Positions 27,709 to 37,056 of a stretch of 64,000 nt of DNA are shown piece after piece. Below the pieces are notes generated by a model, which was not told the origin of the DNA, searched no databases, and saw nothing but the letters and a program-made list of their open reading frames with translations. The DNA is taken from contig OZ244854.1 of NCBI GenBank assembly GCA_965220985.1, forward strand, positions 2,542,001-2,606,000, read 5' to 3'. The stretch's first letter is position 1. Each line of letters begins with the position of its first letter. This stretch comes from JAPPHA01 sp965220985 (GTDB taxonomy: Bacteria > Pseudomonadota > Alphaproteobacteria > Rhodobacterales > Rhodobacteraceae). The translations under genes were made by a program, and so were the position numbers.

Positions 27709-27759
27709 GCTGTGCGAAGACTGTATCAGGGAGCTTCGAGGAGACGGGAGACGAAAGCC

Positions 27760-28581
27760 ATGAATGTACAGACCGAAATCAAGCCGGAGTCGATCAAGAC
27801 GGCATATGAGCGTGATGGATTCGTGCTGCCAATTGACGTGTTGAGTCGCGAAGAGGCGAAACGGCTACGTGACGACCTCGAGAGCGCAGAGGCTGAACTC
27901 GCGGAAGACGAGGAGCGACTGACTCTTCTTCGGCACTACCCCGAGCACCTGTTGCCAAGTTTTGCCGGCCTCATCCGCCACCCGACCATCATCGATGCGG
28001 TTTCGTCGATCCTCGGTCCGGATCTGCTGGTATGGAGCGGCCAGGTGTTCATCAAGCCGGCCAATTCCCCGAAAATCGTGTCCTGGCACCAAGACCTGAC
28101 CTATTGGGGGCTTGACGATGTCCAGGAGGTGACCTGCTGGGTCGCGCTTTCAACGGCCAATGAAGCGAGCGGGTGCATGAAATTCGTGGCGGGAAGTCAC
28201 CGGCAGCGCATCGTGCCTCACACGGACACCTATGCCGAAGACAATCTGCTGTCGCGCGGCCAGGAAATCGCGGTCGAAGTGGACGAGGCGACAGCGACAT
28301 TGTGCCAGTTGGAACCGGGTCAGGCGTCGATGCACCATGGCCACCTGTTTCATGCCTCCGGTCCGAACACGTCGAACGACCGGCGCATCGGTGTCGCGAT
28401 TCGTTACCTTCAGACTTCGATGAAGCAGGAAACCGGCGACCGTCCCTTGGTGGCGCTGGCAAACGGCGTGGACCGGTTCGGAAACTTCAACATATTTGCG
28501 GGTCCGAGAGCTCGACTGCAGGAACAGGATTTCGAACTCTGCAGGCAGGACGCCGAGTTGAAGAGCAAGCTGCTGTACTGA
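27760..28581 (+). CDS. Phytanoyl-CoA dioxygenase (PhyH)-family Fe(II)/2-oxoglutarate oxygenase
   Basis: Cytoplasmic non-haem iron hydroxylase, 273 residues. The iron triad is visible: H110 and D112 in SWHQDLTYWGL and the distal H198 in MHHGHLFHASGPN, with the 2-oxoglutarate-binding arginine in NDRRIGVAIRY (about 208-215). The ATG at 27760 follows GGGAG. Bacterial PhyH proteins hydroxylate varied small substrates such as phosphonates, ectoine-like compounds and secondary metabolites, so no substrate is claimed. Regulated, by position, by the divergent LysR. Confidence 0.85.
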   Translation: MNVQTEIKPESIKTAYERDGFVLPIDVLSREEAKRLRDDLESAEAELAEDEERLTLLRHYPEHLLPSFAGLIRHPTIIDAVSSILGPDLLVWSGQVFIKPANSPKIVSWHQDLTYWGLDDVQEVTCWVALSTANEASGCMKFVAGSHRQRIVPHTDTYAEDNLLSRGQEIAVEVDEATATLCQLEPGQASMHHGHLFHASGPNTSNDRRIGVAIRYLQTSMKQETGDRPLVALANGVDRFGNFNIFAGPRARLQEQDFELCRQDAELKSKLLY

Positions 28582-28849
28582 TCGAATTCTGCATTCAGCC
28601 GCCTCGGACCACAAGCAGACGCAAGTGCCACGAATTCGGCAGGCTGGCTGGGCCTGCCACGATCGGCGATCAGAATCACGGCACATGATCGGTGGGTCGC
28701 GACATCAAGCTCAAGCAACGAGTGTCGCGGACGTCGTCGCGAGATGACACGTCGAATTCGCGTGACCTTCGCGCGAACCAAGAGTCCCGAATTGAATCAG
28801 TTTCTCCAAGTGCGTCGACCGGCACTGCCGGGCGGCGCGCGATGAGACC

Positions 28850-28861
28850 GGGGGGGGGGGG
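28850..28861 (+). repeat. Homopolymeric G12 tract
   Basis: Twelve consecutive G residues just upstream of an abrupt switch to AT-rich sequence, about 140 bases before dctP. Tracts of this length are prone to slippage during replication and also to sequencing length error. Confidence 0.85.
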
Positions 28862-28866
28862 CAAAT

Positions 28867-28879
28867 TTAGAAAATCTAA
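28867..28879. promoter_or_regulatory. Short dyad in the dctP promoter region
   Basis: TTAGA-AAA-TCTAA, a perfect 5-bp dyad, lies in the AT-rich region upstream of dctP. IclR-type regulators bind short AT-rich dyads, and an IclR gene follows dctM, so this is a candidate operator; evidence is positional only. Confidence 0.35.
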
Positions 28880-29001
28880 CAATTCACAAGTAAAAAAAGA
28901 ATTCACATACGAATGATCCGCGTGTATGCGTGGGCGCGGGATCGTGATTCGAATCCGATTTCGCGCTCGATCCGCAAGAGAAACACGACGGAGAAGAGAA
29001 C

Positions 29002-29994
29002 ATGTCTTTCCACTTTGGCCATCTCGGCCGTACGATCATTGCCGCAGCCCTGATGTCGACTCCGTTCGCATCGACGGCGGCGGACTACACATTTCGCATC
29101 GCGCACGTCACCTCGGACAAGGAACCGGTTCACCAGGCAATCGAGGAGTTTGCCGCCAAAGTGACGGCGCGCACCGAAGGCCGCGTCGAATTCGCGATCT
29201 TCCCGAACGCGCAGCTTGGGTCAAATCCCGAAGTCTACGAACAGATGAGGTCGGGCGCACCTGTCATCACCGTGTCGGATCCCGGCTATCTCAGCGATTT
29301 TGTTGCAGATTTCGGTGTTCTTGGTGGTCCCTATCTGATGGAGGATCCCCTCGACTTCCAGAAAATCATCGACTCCGATCTCTACGTCGACATGAAAGAT
29401 CGACTTCGTGCCGAGTCAGGCATCGAACTCTTGTCGCTGAACTGGCTGTTTGGCTCGCGCCACATGCTGGCCGACAAGCCCATCAGCAGCCCTGATGACA
29501 CGGCAGGCATGACCTTCCGCACGCCTCCCAACACGATGTGGGTGGAAACCTTCACCGCGATGGGCGCGCGACCGACCCAGGTCGCCTGGGGTGAAGTCTA
29601 CTCGGCATTGTCGGCTGGAGTCGTGGATGGCGCAGAAGCGCCGTTGCCGTCTCTCTTTGGCGCAAAACTGCACGAGACGAAGAAGGTCATTTCGCTGACC
29701 GGGCACTTCAAGGGGTTCACCGGCCTTGTCATGAACGCTGATCTGTTCGCGACGTTGCCCGCCGACATACAGCACGCTCTCAACGAGGAAGCGGTCAATG
29801 CCGGCGTGTTCATGACCAACCTGATGCTCGACAGTCAGGAGGAATGGATCGCGAAGCTGGAGGCAGAGGGAGTGACGTTCAACCGCGACGTCGATGTCGC
29901 CGCTTTCCAGGCCGCCACGACGGTGGTCTACACCAAGTTCCCGGCATGGTCCGACGGATTGCACCAAAAAGTGCGTGATATTCTGGACAACTGA
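29002..29994 (+). CDS. dctP: TRAP transporter solute-binding protein (DctP family)
   Basis: Periplasmic binding protein, 330 residues, with a signal peptide (MSFHFGHLGRTIIAAALMST, cleaved after STAA). The conserved carboxylate-binding arginine is in GMTFRTPPN, near residue 173, and the family stretch LGSNPEVYEQMRSG is at about 72-85. A GGAGAAG precedes the ATG. It heads a dctPQM operon followed by IclR and a galactarate/talarate-dehydratase-like enzyme, so the ligand is probably a hexarate or other sugar acid. Confidence 0.9.
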   Translation: MSFHFGHLGRTIIAAALMSTPFASTAADYTFRIAHVTSDKEPVHQAIEEFAAKVTARTEGRVEFAIFPNAQLGSNPEVYEQMRSGAPVITVSDPGYLSDFVADFGVLGGPYLMEDPLDFQKIIDSDLYVDMKDRLRAESGIELLSLNWLFGSRHMLADKPISSPDDTAGMTFRTPPNTMWVETFTAMGARPTQVAWGEVYSALSAGVVDGAEAPLPSLFGAKLHETKKVISLTGHFKGFTGLVMNADLFATLPADIQHALNEEAVNAGVFMTNLMLDSQEEWIAKLEAEGVTFNRDVDVAAFQAATTVVYTKFPAWSDGLHQKVRDILDN

Positions 29995-30009
29995 AGTCGA
30001 CCGAACATC

Positions 30010-30040
30010 TCCAGGCGCCCTGATGTCACGGGCGCCTGGA
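30010..30040 (+). terminator. Hairpin between dctP and dctQ
   Basis: A perfect 11-bp stem, TCCAGGCGCCC (30010-30020) with its complement at 30030-30040, and a 9-base loop, fills most of the 66-base gap. No T-run follows, so it probably protects the dctP message or attenuates transcription into dctQM. Confidence 0.65.
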
Positions 30041-30060
30041 ACTGATCAGGAGCCATTCTC

Positions 30061-30552
30061 ATGGAATTTGCCGGACGCTTGATCACAAGAGCCGAGAGAC
30101 TGATTTCATTCTCGGCGCTGGCACTTTTGACCGGGAGCGTGCTTTGGGGCGTCCTGACCCGCTATGTCACGGAACGTCCTGCAGTCTGGACGACCGAGTT
30201 GTCCGGTATCCTGTTCACGTGGGTCGTGTTCATTGGCGCGATGACTGCAATGAGAGACGGTCGGCATATCCGCGTGACGATGTTGATCGACATCCTGCCA
30301 GTGACCGCGAGGAGCTGGATCACGAAGGCCGGCGAAATCATCGTGCTGGCATTTCTCGTTTACGTTTCCTACCTCAGTTTCAAGATGATGGAGGCCGGTG
30401 CAACACGACCCTCGCCTGTGCTCCGCATCCCGTTCTTCTATGTCTATCTCGCAACGGCCATCTGTTTTGTGGGCATGTCGGTCACCTCGGCAATGCGGCT
30501 TCTTGGCATGCTTCCTGAACCCGACGCTGATCGGCCGGAGGAAGCGCCATGA
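30061..30552 (+). CDS. dctQ: TRAP transporter small membrane subunit (DctQ)
   Basis: 163-residue inner-membrane protein with four hydrophobic helices (about 15-35, 48-65, 88-108, 122-145). The DctQ signature appears as WTTELSGILFTWVVFIGA with the following RDGRHIRV. It pairs with DctM. Its stop overlaps the dctM start (ATGA), giving coupled translation. Confidence 0.9.
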   Translation: MEFAGRLITRAERLISFSALALLTGSVLWGVLTRYVTERPAVWTTELSGILFTWVVFIGAMTAMRDGRHIRVTMLIDILPVTARSWITKAGEIIVLAFLVYVSYLSFKMMEAGATRPSPVLRIPFFYVYLATAICFVGMSVTSAMRLLGMLPEPDADRPEEAP

Positions 30553-31829
30553 CCTTTGCTCCTGTTGTCATTCTCTTGCTCGGCATTGCCATCGGAATTC
30601 CGGTTGCGCTCGCAATCGGAATCGCCGCGCTGTCGTTCTTCCTGATCTCGGGAGCCATGCCGCCCGAACTCTTTGTCCAGCGCATCGTCGCCGTGACCCA
30701 TTCGTTCCCGCTCCTTGCGGTTCCGCTCTTTGTCATGACCGGCGTCGTGATGAATTTCGCCGGGATTACCCGTCGGATGATGGCATTCGCGGAAGCGATG
30801 ACAGGACATTGGAAGGGAGGGCTTGCACAAGTCAACGTGCTGCTCTCGACGCTTCTGGGCGGCGTCTCGGGGTCGGCGAATGCCGATGCGGCCATGCAGT
30901 CGAAGGTGCTCGTGCCGGAAATGTCCAGGCGCGGGTACGATCCCGCGTTCTCCACAGCCGTGACAGCTTCGTCGTCGATCATCTCCGTGATCATTCCTCC
31001 AGGCATCGGATTGATTCTTTACGGATTCATGGGCGATGTCTCGATCGGTCGGCTGTTCCTTGCGGGTGTCATTCCGGGCGTGATCATTTGTGCTGCAATG
31101 ATGGCCGCCGTCGCCATCCAGGCGCGCCGCCTGAACCTTGAACCGGCCTATGAGAAACCCATGCCGTGGGCCGCGCGTGGACGCGCCTTTGTCGGCGCCT
31201 TCCTCGCGCTCATGGTGCCGGTCGGCATTGTCCTCGGAATTCGACTGGGGTTCTTCACCCCGACCGAGGCGGGAGCGATGGCGGTCGTCTTTTCGATCAT
31301 TGTGGGGATCATCTACGGGGACCTGAAGCTCAGGCACGTGGAGCCGATCCTCGAACAGACGATGCAGGCCACTGCGGTGATTCTGCTGGTGATCTGCACG
31401 GCCAGCGCCTTCGGTTTCTACATGACCTGGGAACGCATTCCGGCCCTGGTGGCAGAAGCGATGCTGGTCGTGACGGAAAACCCCATCTTGCTTCTGTTGC
31501 TGATCAACTTGCTCCTGATCGTTGCAGGGATGTTCATCGAGGGCTCCGCCACGCTCATCCTGCTGACGCCGATCCTTGTTCCGGTCATCACCAAGGTCGG
31601 GATCGATCCGGTCCACTTTGGAATCGTGATGGTGTTCAACCTCACCGTTGCGGGCGTGACACCGCCGTTGGGGACACTCATGTTCACGACCTGCTCGATC
31701 ACCGGCGTACCGATCTCCCGTTTCATCAAGGCGTCGGTCCCGTTCTACATCGTGCTGTTCACGATGCTGCTGATTCTGACCTTTGTTCCCCAGTTGTCAT
31801 TGTGGTTGCCAAATCTGCAGTTCGGCTAG
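30549..31829 (+). CDS. dctM: TRAP transporter large membrane subunit (DctM)
   Basis: 426-residue transport subunit, standard DctM length, with about twelve hydrophobic segments. Landmarks: LLGGVSGSANADAAMQSK (about 98-115), the IIPPGIGLILYG helix and the late TLMFTTCSITG segment. Works with DctP and DctQ to import the operon's substrate using the sodium gradient. The start overlaps the end of dctQ by 4 bases. Confidence 0.92.
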   Translation: MTFAPVVILLLGIAIGIPVALAIGIAALSFFLISGAMPPELFVQRIVAVTHSFPLLAVPLFVMTGVVMNFAGITRRMMAFAEAMTGHWKGGLAQVNVLLSTLLGGVSGSANADAAMQSKVLVPEMSRRGYDPAFSTAVTASSSIISVIIPPGIGLILYGFMGDVSIGRLFLAGVIPGVIICAAMMAAVAIQARRLNLEPAYEKPMPWAARGRAFVGAFLALMVPVGIVLGIRLGFFTPTEAGAMAVVFSIIVGIIYGDLKLRHVEPILEQTMQATAVILLVICTASAFGFYMTWERIPALVAEAMLVVTENPILLLLLINLLLIVAGMFIEGSATLILLTPILVPVITKVGIDPVHFGIVMVFNLTVAGVTPPLGTLMFTTCSITGVPISRFIKASVPFYIVLFTMLLILTFVPQLSLWLPNLQFG

Positions 31830-31976
31830 CGCGATTGCGGTCATTGGCGATGACGGTTACATCCCGACACGCTCGCTCGTGAGGGTGCTTTGACGAGACG
31901 GCTGCGGCTCGTCAGGGAAGATCCGAACGGTCGCGACAGCCCGGTTCAAACCAGCCTGGGGCAATGAGATGGGATC

Positions 31977-32789
31977 ATGAAGAAGCCGTCGAGCGCCTCG
32001 AAATACAGCGCGCCAGCCTTGTCGAAGGGGCTGGACATCCTTGAACTTCTGAGCGAGCAGCCCGACGGGCTGAAAAAGAACGAGATCGCACACGAACTCA
32101 ACCGGTCGGTCAACGAACTCTACCGAATGCTGGCCGTTCTCGAGGCGCGCCAATACGTGATGCTGGACAAGGACAGCGAGCGGTATTCCCTGACCTTGCG
32201 GCTGTTCGAGATGTCGCACCGCTTTCCGCCGACCAAACGCCTGAATGCTGTCGCGGGAAGGATCATGGAAGAGACCGCACAGGCGCTCAACCAGTCGGTC
32301 CATCTGGCCATCCCGTATGGCAGCGATCTTCTGGTCATCGCGCAGGTCGACAGCCCGGGTATCAACATCACGGGCGTGCGCCTTGGCGCCCGGGTCCCGC
32401 TTGTTCTGACGACGTCCGGAGCCAGTCTGTTGCACCGTCTGCCGAAGGAGCGACGTCACGAAATCTGTTCTGGGAGCGACCGGTTTTCGCCCGAGGAGAT
32501 GATTCATTTCGAGGAAGCCGTCGAACAGGTGATCGAATCCGGCATCTGCGAGAGCGCTTCGACGGTGATTCAAGGTGTCCTGAATCTCTCTGTCCCGATT
32601 TTTGGACATGGCGGCGGAGTCGTTGCGGCACTGACGATCCCGCATGTCAAGCGCCTGCACGCGGTCGATGATCCGGACGTGGAAGAATGCAAGAGAATCC
32701 TGTTGCTTGCGGGCCGGAGCATTTCGGAAAAAATCGGCGCGGGAGCGCTTGACGGCGACATTGCCGGTGCCTCTCGTGATCGAGACTGA
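31977..32789 (+). CDS. IclR-family transcriptional regulator
   Basis: 270-residue regulator. An N-terminal winged helix (about 10-75; KGLDILELLSEQPDGLKKNE and NRSVNELYRMLAVLE) is followed by the IclR effector domain with the typical VPLVLTTSGASLLHRL segment at about 138-153. It sits between dctM and the dehydratase gene on the same strand and is the likely local regulator of the operon, responding to the imported sugar acid or a breakdown product. Confidence 0.88.
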   Translation: MKKPSSASKYSAPALSKGLDILELLSEQPDGLKKNEIAHELNRSVNELYRMLAVLEARQYVMLDKDSERYSLTLRLFEMSHRFPPTKRLNAVAGRIMEETAQALNQSVHLAIPYGSDLLVIAQVDSPGINITGVRLGARVPLVLTTSGASLLHRLPKERRHEICSGSDRFSPEEMIHFEEAVEQVIESGICESASTVIQGVLNLSVPIFGHGGGVVAALTIPHVKRLHAVDDPDVEECKRILLLAGRSISEKIGAGALDGDIAGASRDRD

Positions 32790-32813
32790 GGAGCAGACCT
32801 GATCGGTCGAGAC

Positions 32814-33923
32814 ATGGCAAGAATCGCAACAGTCGAGATCTTCATGGTTGACATCCGTCCAAAGACGAAACGGACGGATGCAATCCAGAGTTTCGACAGT
32901 CAGGAAACGCCATTCGTCATGGTGACGGACACCGATGGGGCCATCGGGATGGGCTACTCCTACACGATCGGGCAGGGCGGTCCGGCAATCATGTCGCTCC
33001 TTCGCGAGACGCTGGTTCCCCGACTCGTGGGACGCGAGGCCGAAGAGATTGATCGGATCTGGCGCGACCTGCTGTTCTCGACCCATGCCACCAGCGTCGG
33101 CGCAATCACCTCGCTTTCCCTTGCCGCGATCGACACGGCTCTTTGGGATCTTCGCTGCAAGCGAGCAGGACTGCCGCTTTGGCGCATGCTCGGCGGATCG
33201 AAGAACAGCGTGCCCATGTACACCACGGAGGGAGGTTGGCTGCACATCCCGACCGAGGATCTGGTTGCCGATGCGCTTGAGGTGCAGTCAGCCGGGTTTT
33301 CGGGCAGCAAGATCAAAATCGGTCGTCCTCATTTGAGCGAAGATCGCGAACGGTTGCAGGCGGTGCGTGAAGCCGTGGGTCCAGACTACGAAATCATGGT
33401 TGACGCCAATCAGTCCTTCAACCTCGCCGAAGCGACCCGGCGGGCGACCGTCTTGCGGGCTCTCGACATCGCGTGGTTCGAGGAACCGATGCCTGCCGAT
33501 GACGTGGGATCGCACGCGAGGCTGGCTGCGAGCACGTCGGTCCCCATCGCGGTCGGCGAGAGTCTGTACTCGATCAGCCAGTTCAAGGAATACCTCGTTG
33601 CCGGAGCCGCCAGCGTGGTTCAGGTCGACGTTGCGCGGATCGGTGGAATCACGCCGTGGATGAAGGTCGCGCACATGGCTGAGGCTCACAATGTTCCGGT
33701 TTGTCCGCATTTTCTGATGGAACTGCACGTCAGTCTGGTCTGTGCCATTCCGAATGCGCCATGGCTCGAGTACATCCCGCAATTGGACAGCTTGACCACG
33801 GCACCGATGCGAATGGAGAATGGCCGTGCATATCCGAGCGATGCGCCCGGTCTCGGCATCAAATGGGACCTGGACCGTCTTGCCAGTGCACGATCTGATG
33901 TGTTCAGGGTTGGGGCTCGCTGA
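32814..33923 (+). CDS. Enolase-superfamily sugar-acid dehydratase (L-talarate/galactarate dehydratase-like)
   Basis: 369-residue mandelate-racemase-subgroup enzyme. All catalytic positions are present: K166-x-K168 in SKIKIG, metal ligands D197, E223 and E249 (VDANQS, FEEP, VGESL), and the D272-H299 dyad (VQVDVARIGG, CPHFLMELH). They match mandelate racemase numbering with an offset of two. The segments EGGWLHIP, RPHLSEDRERLQAVREA and PWLEYIPQLDSL strongly recall L-talarate/galactarate dehydratase. Known chemistry: dehydration of a hexarate to 5-keto-4-deoxyglucarate. Transport by the adjacent DctPQM fits. The exact hexarate is not proven, and the downstream aldolase is not in this operon. Confidence 0.8.
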   Translation: MARIATVEIFMVDIRPKTKRTDAIQSFDSQETPFVMVTDTDGAIGMGYSYTIGQGGPAIMSLLRETLVPRLVGREAEEIDRIWRDLLFSTHATSVGAITSLSLAAIDTALWDLRCKRAGLPLWRMLGGSKNSVPMYTTEGGWLHIPTEDLVADALEVQSAGFSGSKIKIGRPHLSEDRERLQAVREAVGPDYEIMVDANQSFNLAEATRRATVLRALDIAWFEEPMPADDVGSHARLAASTSVPIAVGESLYSISQFKEYLVAGAASVVQVDVARIGGITPWMKVAHMAEAHNVPVCPHFLMELHVSLVCAIPNAPWLEYIPQLDSLTTAPMRMENGRAYPSDAPGLGIKWDLDRLASARSDVFRVGAR

Positions 33924-34231
33924 AGTCAGGACAGACCTTTGTTTCGTTGCTGCCGCCTTTGTCTCGGGCCGAGTTGTCTTGTCATTGTTCGCGTCTGACG
34001 AGTGCCGATGATGCAGCCAAGACCGGCGCGTGAACGCGGAAATTCAAGATGCTTGACACGGCTTGGGTTGCAGGATTCGGTCGCCCGAAGTCGAAGGTGA
34101 CAGTGCCCGAACCCTGTGCATGGGCCATTTGAGCGATGCCGGACACGGCCAGTCTTGCGGGCCGCATTGCGCCGAATTTGCAGGTCTGTTAACGGTTGCG
34201 CGATTGAATTTGCATGCAAGAAGAGATGACC

Positions 34232-34669
34232 GTGCGCCTCATTTTGTCATTGATTGCCCTGATTGGCGTCGTCGCCTGTACTGTTCCGGCCGACGAAGGC
34301 ACTGTTCCTGTCGATGGAGGCATTGATTCGGCTGGCGAAGATACTGATCGCGCCGCCGAAGCCATTGCTCCGGCCATCACGGGTGTCGCGATCACGGATC
34401 GCGACAGCTTTTTGGAGCAGGTCGAAGGAAAGAGTCTCGTATCGCTCGGAGCGACGGTGGTCGTCCATGCGGACGGCACTTTGGATTTCATCTATACCGA
34501 CACTGGCGTCCGGTTGTCGGGGACCTGGTCTTGGCGCGGCGACCAATTCTGCCGTTTTTTGGACCAAGGCTCTCGGGTCGCCCTGACGGCATGCCAAAAA
34601 ATGACGCTGGATGGCCAGGACCTCATTTTCTCAGGTCATGACGGAGCCCGCACCTATCAGTTGCTGTAA
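34232..34669 (+). CDS. Small lipoprotein, tandem paralogue 1
   Basis: Not a family I can name. About 145 residues beginning with a lipoprotein signal (MRLILSLIALIGVVAC, lipobox V-V-A-C). GTG at 34232 is preferred because AGAAGAG lies six bases upstream; ATGs at 34214 and 34226 are alternatives. A linker of about 45 residues rich in Asp, Glu and Ala follows, then a globular domain whose core reads ADGTLDF, LSGTWSWRGDQFCRFLDQG, LTACQ and FSGHDGARTY. Two cysteines in the domain may form a disulfide. A paralogue lies 295 bases downstream. Presumably attached to the periplasmic face; function unknown. Confidence 0.65.
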   Translation: MRLILSLIALIGVVACTVPADEGTVPVDGGIDSAGEDTDRAAEAIAPAITGVAITDRDSFLEQVEGKSLVSLGATVVVHADGTLDFIYTDTGVRLSGTWSWRGDQFCRFLDQGSRVALTACQKMTLDGQDLIFSGHDGARTYQLL

Positions 34670-34963
34670 GAGTGCGGATGCCTGACACGGAGTTGATCCG
34701 GATATCGTTCAAGCATCGTCATGCGTGCGTGGACGTCTGACCCATTGCCTCGCTGGTTCCGGGTTGGGATTTCTCCTTGGACACGCGGACTTTCGATTCG
34801 CCTCACGACAGGATGAGTCGCTGAAATCCTGCGATCGAAACCGAATGCCGTTTATCGGGAGTTGGACCGACTTAGGGACCGGCCGATTGACGGGCTGCGT
34901 TGCAGGGCATCGGCGGGTCTGTTACCCGATATTTGGTTGATTTTGCGGACGAGAGGGAAGCTC

Positions 34964-35356
34964 TTGCGACGGATATTGTCATTGATTGCCCTGTTCGGCG
35001 TCATCGCCTGCAATGTGACGCCTGTGGCCGGCGAAGAAATTGTGATCGGAGACCGACAGAGCTTCATGGAGATTGTCGAAGGAAAATGCCTCGTGTCACC
35101 TGGAGCGACGGTGGTTGTCGTCAATGCCGACGGCACATTGGACTTCAAGCGTCCTGACATGGACCACTGGCTCTCCGGGGCGTGGAGTTGGCGCGAAGGC
35201 CGGTTCTGCCGCTTCTTGGACAAAGGCGCTGTCGTCGCCCTGACTGCGTGCCAGATCGTGACGCTGGATGGTCAGACTCTGACATTCTCCGGTCACGACG
35301 GAGCCCGTAGCTACCGATTGCAATGCGACAAGGACGAAGAGGGGCCGAATACCTGA
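34964..35356 (+). CDS. Small lipoprotein, tandem paralogue 2
   Basis: 130-residue paralogue of the preceding lipoprotein. TTG at 34964 is chosen because AGAGGGA precedes it and the protein then begins MRRILSLIALFGVIAC, aligning with paralogue 1 including the lipobox cysteine. The variable acidic linker of paralogue 1 is missing. The domain is well conserved: NADGTLDF, LSGAWSWREGRFCRFLDKG, LTACQIVTLDGQ, FSGHDGARSY. Upstream DNA also resembles that of paralogue 1 (shared GGTCTGTTA element), so the duplication included the leader. Function unknown. Confidence 0.65.
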   Translation: MRRILSLIALFGVIACNVTPVAGEEIVIGDRQSFMEIVEGKCLVSPGATVVVVNADGTLDFKRPDMDHWLSGAWSWREGRFCRFLDKGAVVALTACQIVTLDGQTLTFSGHDGARSYRLQCDKDEEGPNT

Positions 35357-35559
35357 CAATTGATCGATGTTCTTCGCACCGAAGAAAGACATGATTGGGC
35401 AAGCTGCTGAGAAACTTGCCCGAGTCGCACTGACGAATGGCGGAGATCGGAACAGTTGGAAAGCCAACTCGTTCAAGGCGCCGTGACCAGAAAGCTGGCG
35501 ATACCGATCGATAAATGAGTCTATCACGACTTCGGCCCGATTGACTGGAGGATGATCCT

Positions 35560-37053
35560 GTGCCCGACCGACCGAACATCTTGTTGATCGAGGCGGACCA
35601 GATGGCCGCATTCCCGCTGGCATTTTGCAATCGCGATGGACAGGCAATCACGCCAAACCTCGACGCTCTTGCGCACGACGGTGTCGTGTTCGAGAACGCA
35701 TATTGCAATTCTCCCTTGTGCAGTCCGTCCCGAGCATCGAAATTCACCGGGCGGTTGCCGACCAGCCATCACGTCTGGGGCAATGGCGCCGAATTGGTGT
35801 CCTCGATCCCGACCATGATGCACTTCCTGAGATCGGCAGGGTACCGAACGGCTTGTTCGGGCAAGTGTCATTTCGTTGGTGCCGACCAGCTCCACGGTTT
35901 CGACCGACGACTCACGACCGACATGTATCCGTCGAATTTCGACTGGTCGATCGACTGGGAGCCATCGGTCGACCACCGACCAGGCACCTCGGTCCAAAAA
36001 CTGGCCGTGTCCGGTGCGTGCCGGACAAACAACCAGATCCTCTACGACTCGGAGGTCCAGTTTCGCGCGATCGAGTTTCTTCGCTACGAGGCGCTCGACC
36101 AGCACGAGAGTCCGTTTTTTCTGCACGTTTCCTACACCCAGCCCCACGACTCCTATCAATCCGTTCCCAAGTATCTGAGCCGATACGAAGGCATCGACAT
36201 GGCCCGGCCGGCGCTGAGCCATGAACCTGTCCCCAATCCGGTGACGGACTGGCTGGCGGTTCATCACGGCATCGACCAGTATCCGCCGTCTGATGAACGA
36301 ATCGAGGCGTCACGAATCGCGTATCACGCGATGATTTCGCATCTCGATGAATTTGTGGGAGAAATCGTCGCGGAGCTGAAGCTGCTGCAACTCTACGATG
36401 ACACGCTCATCGTGTTCACCAGTGACCACGGTGACATGATGGGCGAGCGCAACATGTGGTTCAAGCGGACCTTCTGGGAGCACTCGATCAAGGTGCCGCT
36501 GATCTTTCATCAACCTTCTCGCCACGGCGCCCGACGGATCAGGGAAAACGTGACACTGGCCGATCTTTGTCCAACCCTATCCGAAATCGGCGGCGCAGGT
36601 GACATCAGTGATCGCTGGGGAAGCGATGACAGTGCCAGCTTTCTCGGGTTGCTTCGAGGGGAGTCGTCAGGGTGGAATGACCAGGCGCTTGTCCAGTATT
36701 TCGGGCCTGGTGTCGAAGCTCCCTGGTTTGCCATTCGTCGTGGCGACATGAAGTACGTCCATGTCCACGGTTGGGGCGGCATTCTGATCGATCTGGCAGA
36801 AGACCCTGAAGAAACGACAAATCTTGTCGATTCACCGGAACACGCAGATGCGGTCGCGGAGCTGCACGAACTGCTTGTCGGGTCTCTTGATCTCGATTCT
36901 CTGACCGCGCAGGTGATCGAAAACAAGAAATCGAGACGATTTCTGCATCAGAGCATGACGGGAAGCGAAGGATACGTCTGGGATCACCAACCTGTCTTCG
37001 AAGGTCACAAGCAATACGTTCGCGGCGGCGTGAACAAGCCCGTCACCTGCTGA
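35560..37053 (+). CDS. Sulfatase (choline-sulfatase-like)
   Basis: 497-residue member of the alkaline-phosphatase/sulfatase superfamily, no signal peptide, so cytoplasmic. The formylglycine motif is C54-S-P-S-R58 in NSPLCSPSRASKFTGRLP. Metal ligands include D13 in LIEADQ and the TSDHGDMMGE motif in the second half. A C-terminal tail with WDHQPVFEGHKQYVR resembles the one that characterises choline sulfatases. GTG start after GGAGGA. Activity needs a formylglycine-generating enzyme, not present here. Likely releases sulfate from a small organic sulfate ester; choline-O-sulfate is a candidate only. It converges with the alcohol dehydrogenase gene with a 3-base gap. Confidence 0.82.
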   Translation: MPDRPNILLIEADQMAAFPLAFCNRDGQAITPNLDALAHDGVVFENAYCNSPLCSPSRASKFTGRLPTSHHVWGNGAELVSSIPTMMHFLRSAGYRTACSGKCHFVGADQLHGFDRRLTTDMYPSNFDWSIDWEPSVDHRPGTSVQKLAVSGACRTNNQILYDSEVQFRAIEFLRYEALDQHESPFFLHVSYTQPHDSYQSVPKYLSRYEGIDMARPALSHEPVPNPVTDWLAVHHGIDQYPPSDERIEASRIAYHAMISHLDEFVGEIVAELKLLQLYDDTLIVFTSDHGDMMGERNMWFKRTFWEHSIKVPLIFHQPSRHGARRIRENVTLADLCPTLSEIGGAGDISDRWGSDDSASFLGLLRGESSGWNDQALVQYFGPGVEAPWFAIRRGDMKYVHVHGWGGILIDLAEDPEETTNLVDSPEHADAVAELHELLVGSLDLDSLTAQVIENKKSRRFLHQSMTGSEGYVWDHQPVFEGHKQYVRGGVNKPVTC

Positions 37054-37056
37054 GGA

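Larger units (their letters stand above)
28582..29001. other. Regulatory interval upstream of the dctPQM operon
   Basis: No gene is supported in this 420-base gap. It contains a small GC-rich hairpin after the PhyH gene (GGCAGGC at 28638-28644 with GCCTGCC at 28652-28658), then a G12 tract and a strongly AT-rich stretch (about 28862-28912) with a short dyad, which together probably form the dctPQM promoter. Confidence 0.5.

Noticed and set aside
28850..28861. Assembly error as the full explanation of the G12 tract
   Set aside because: Cannot be decided from one sequence; kept as a finding with the caveat that length may be misread.
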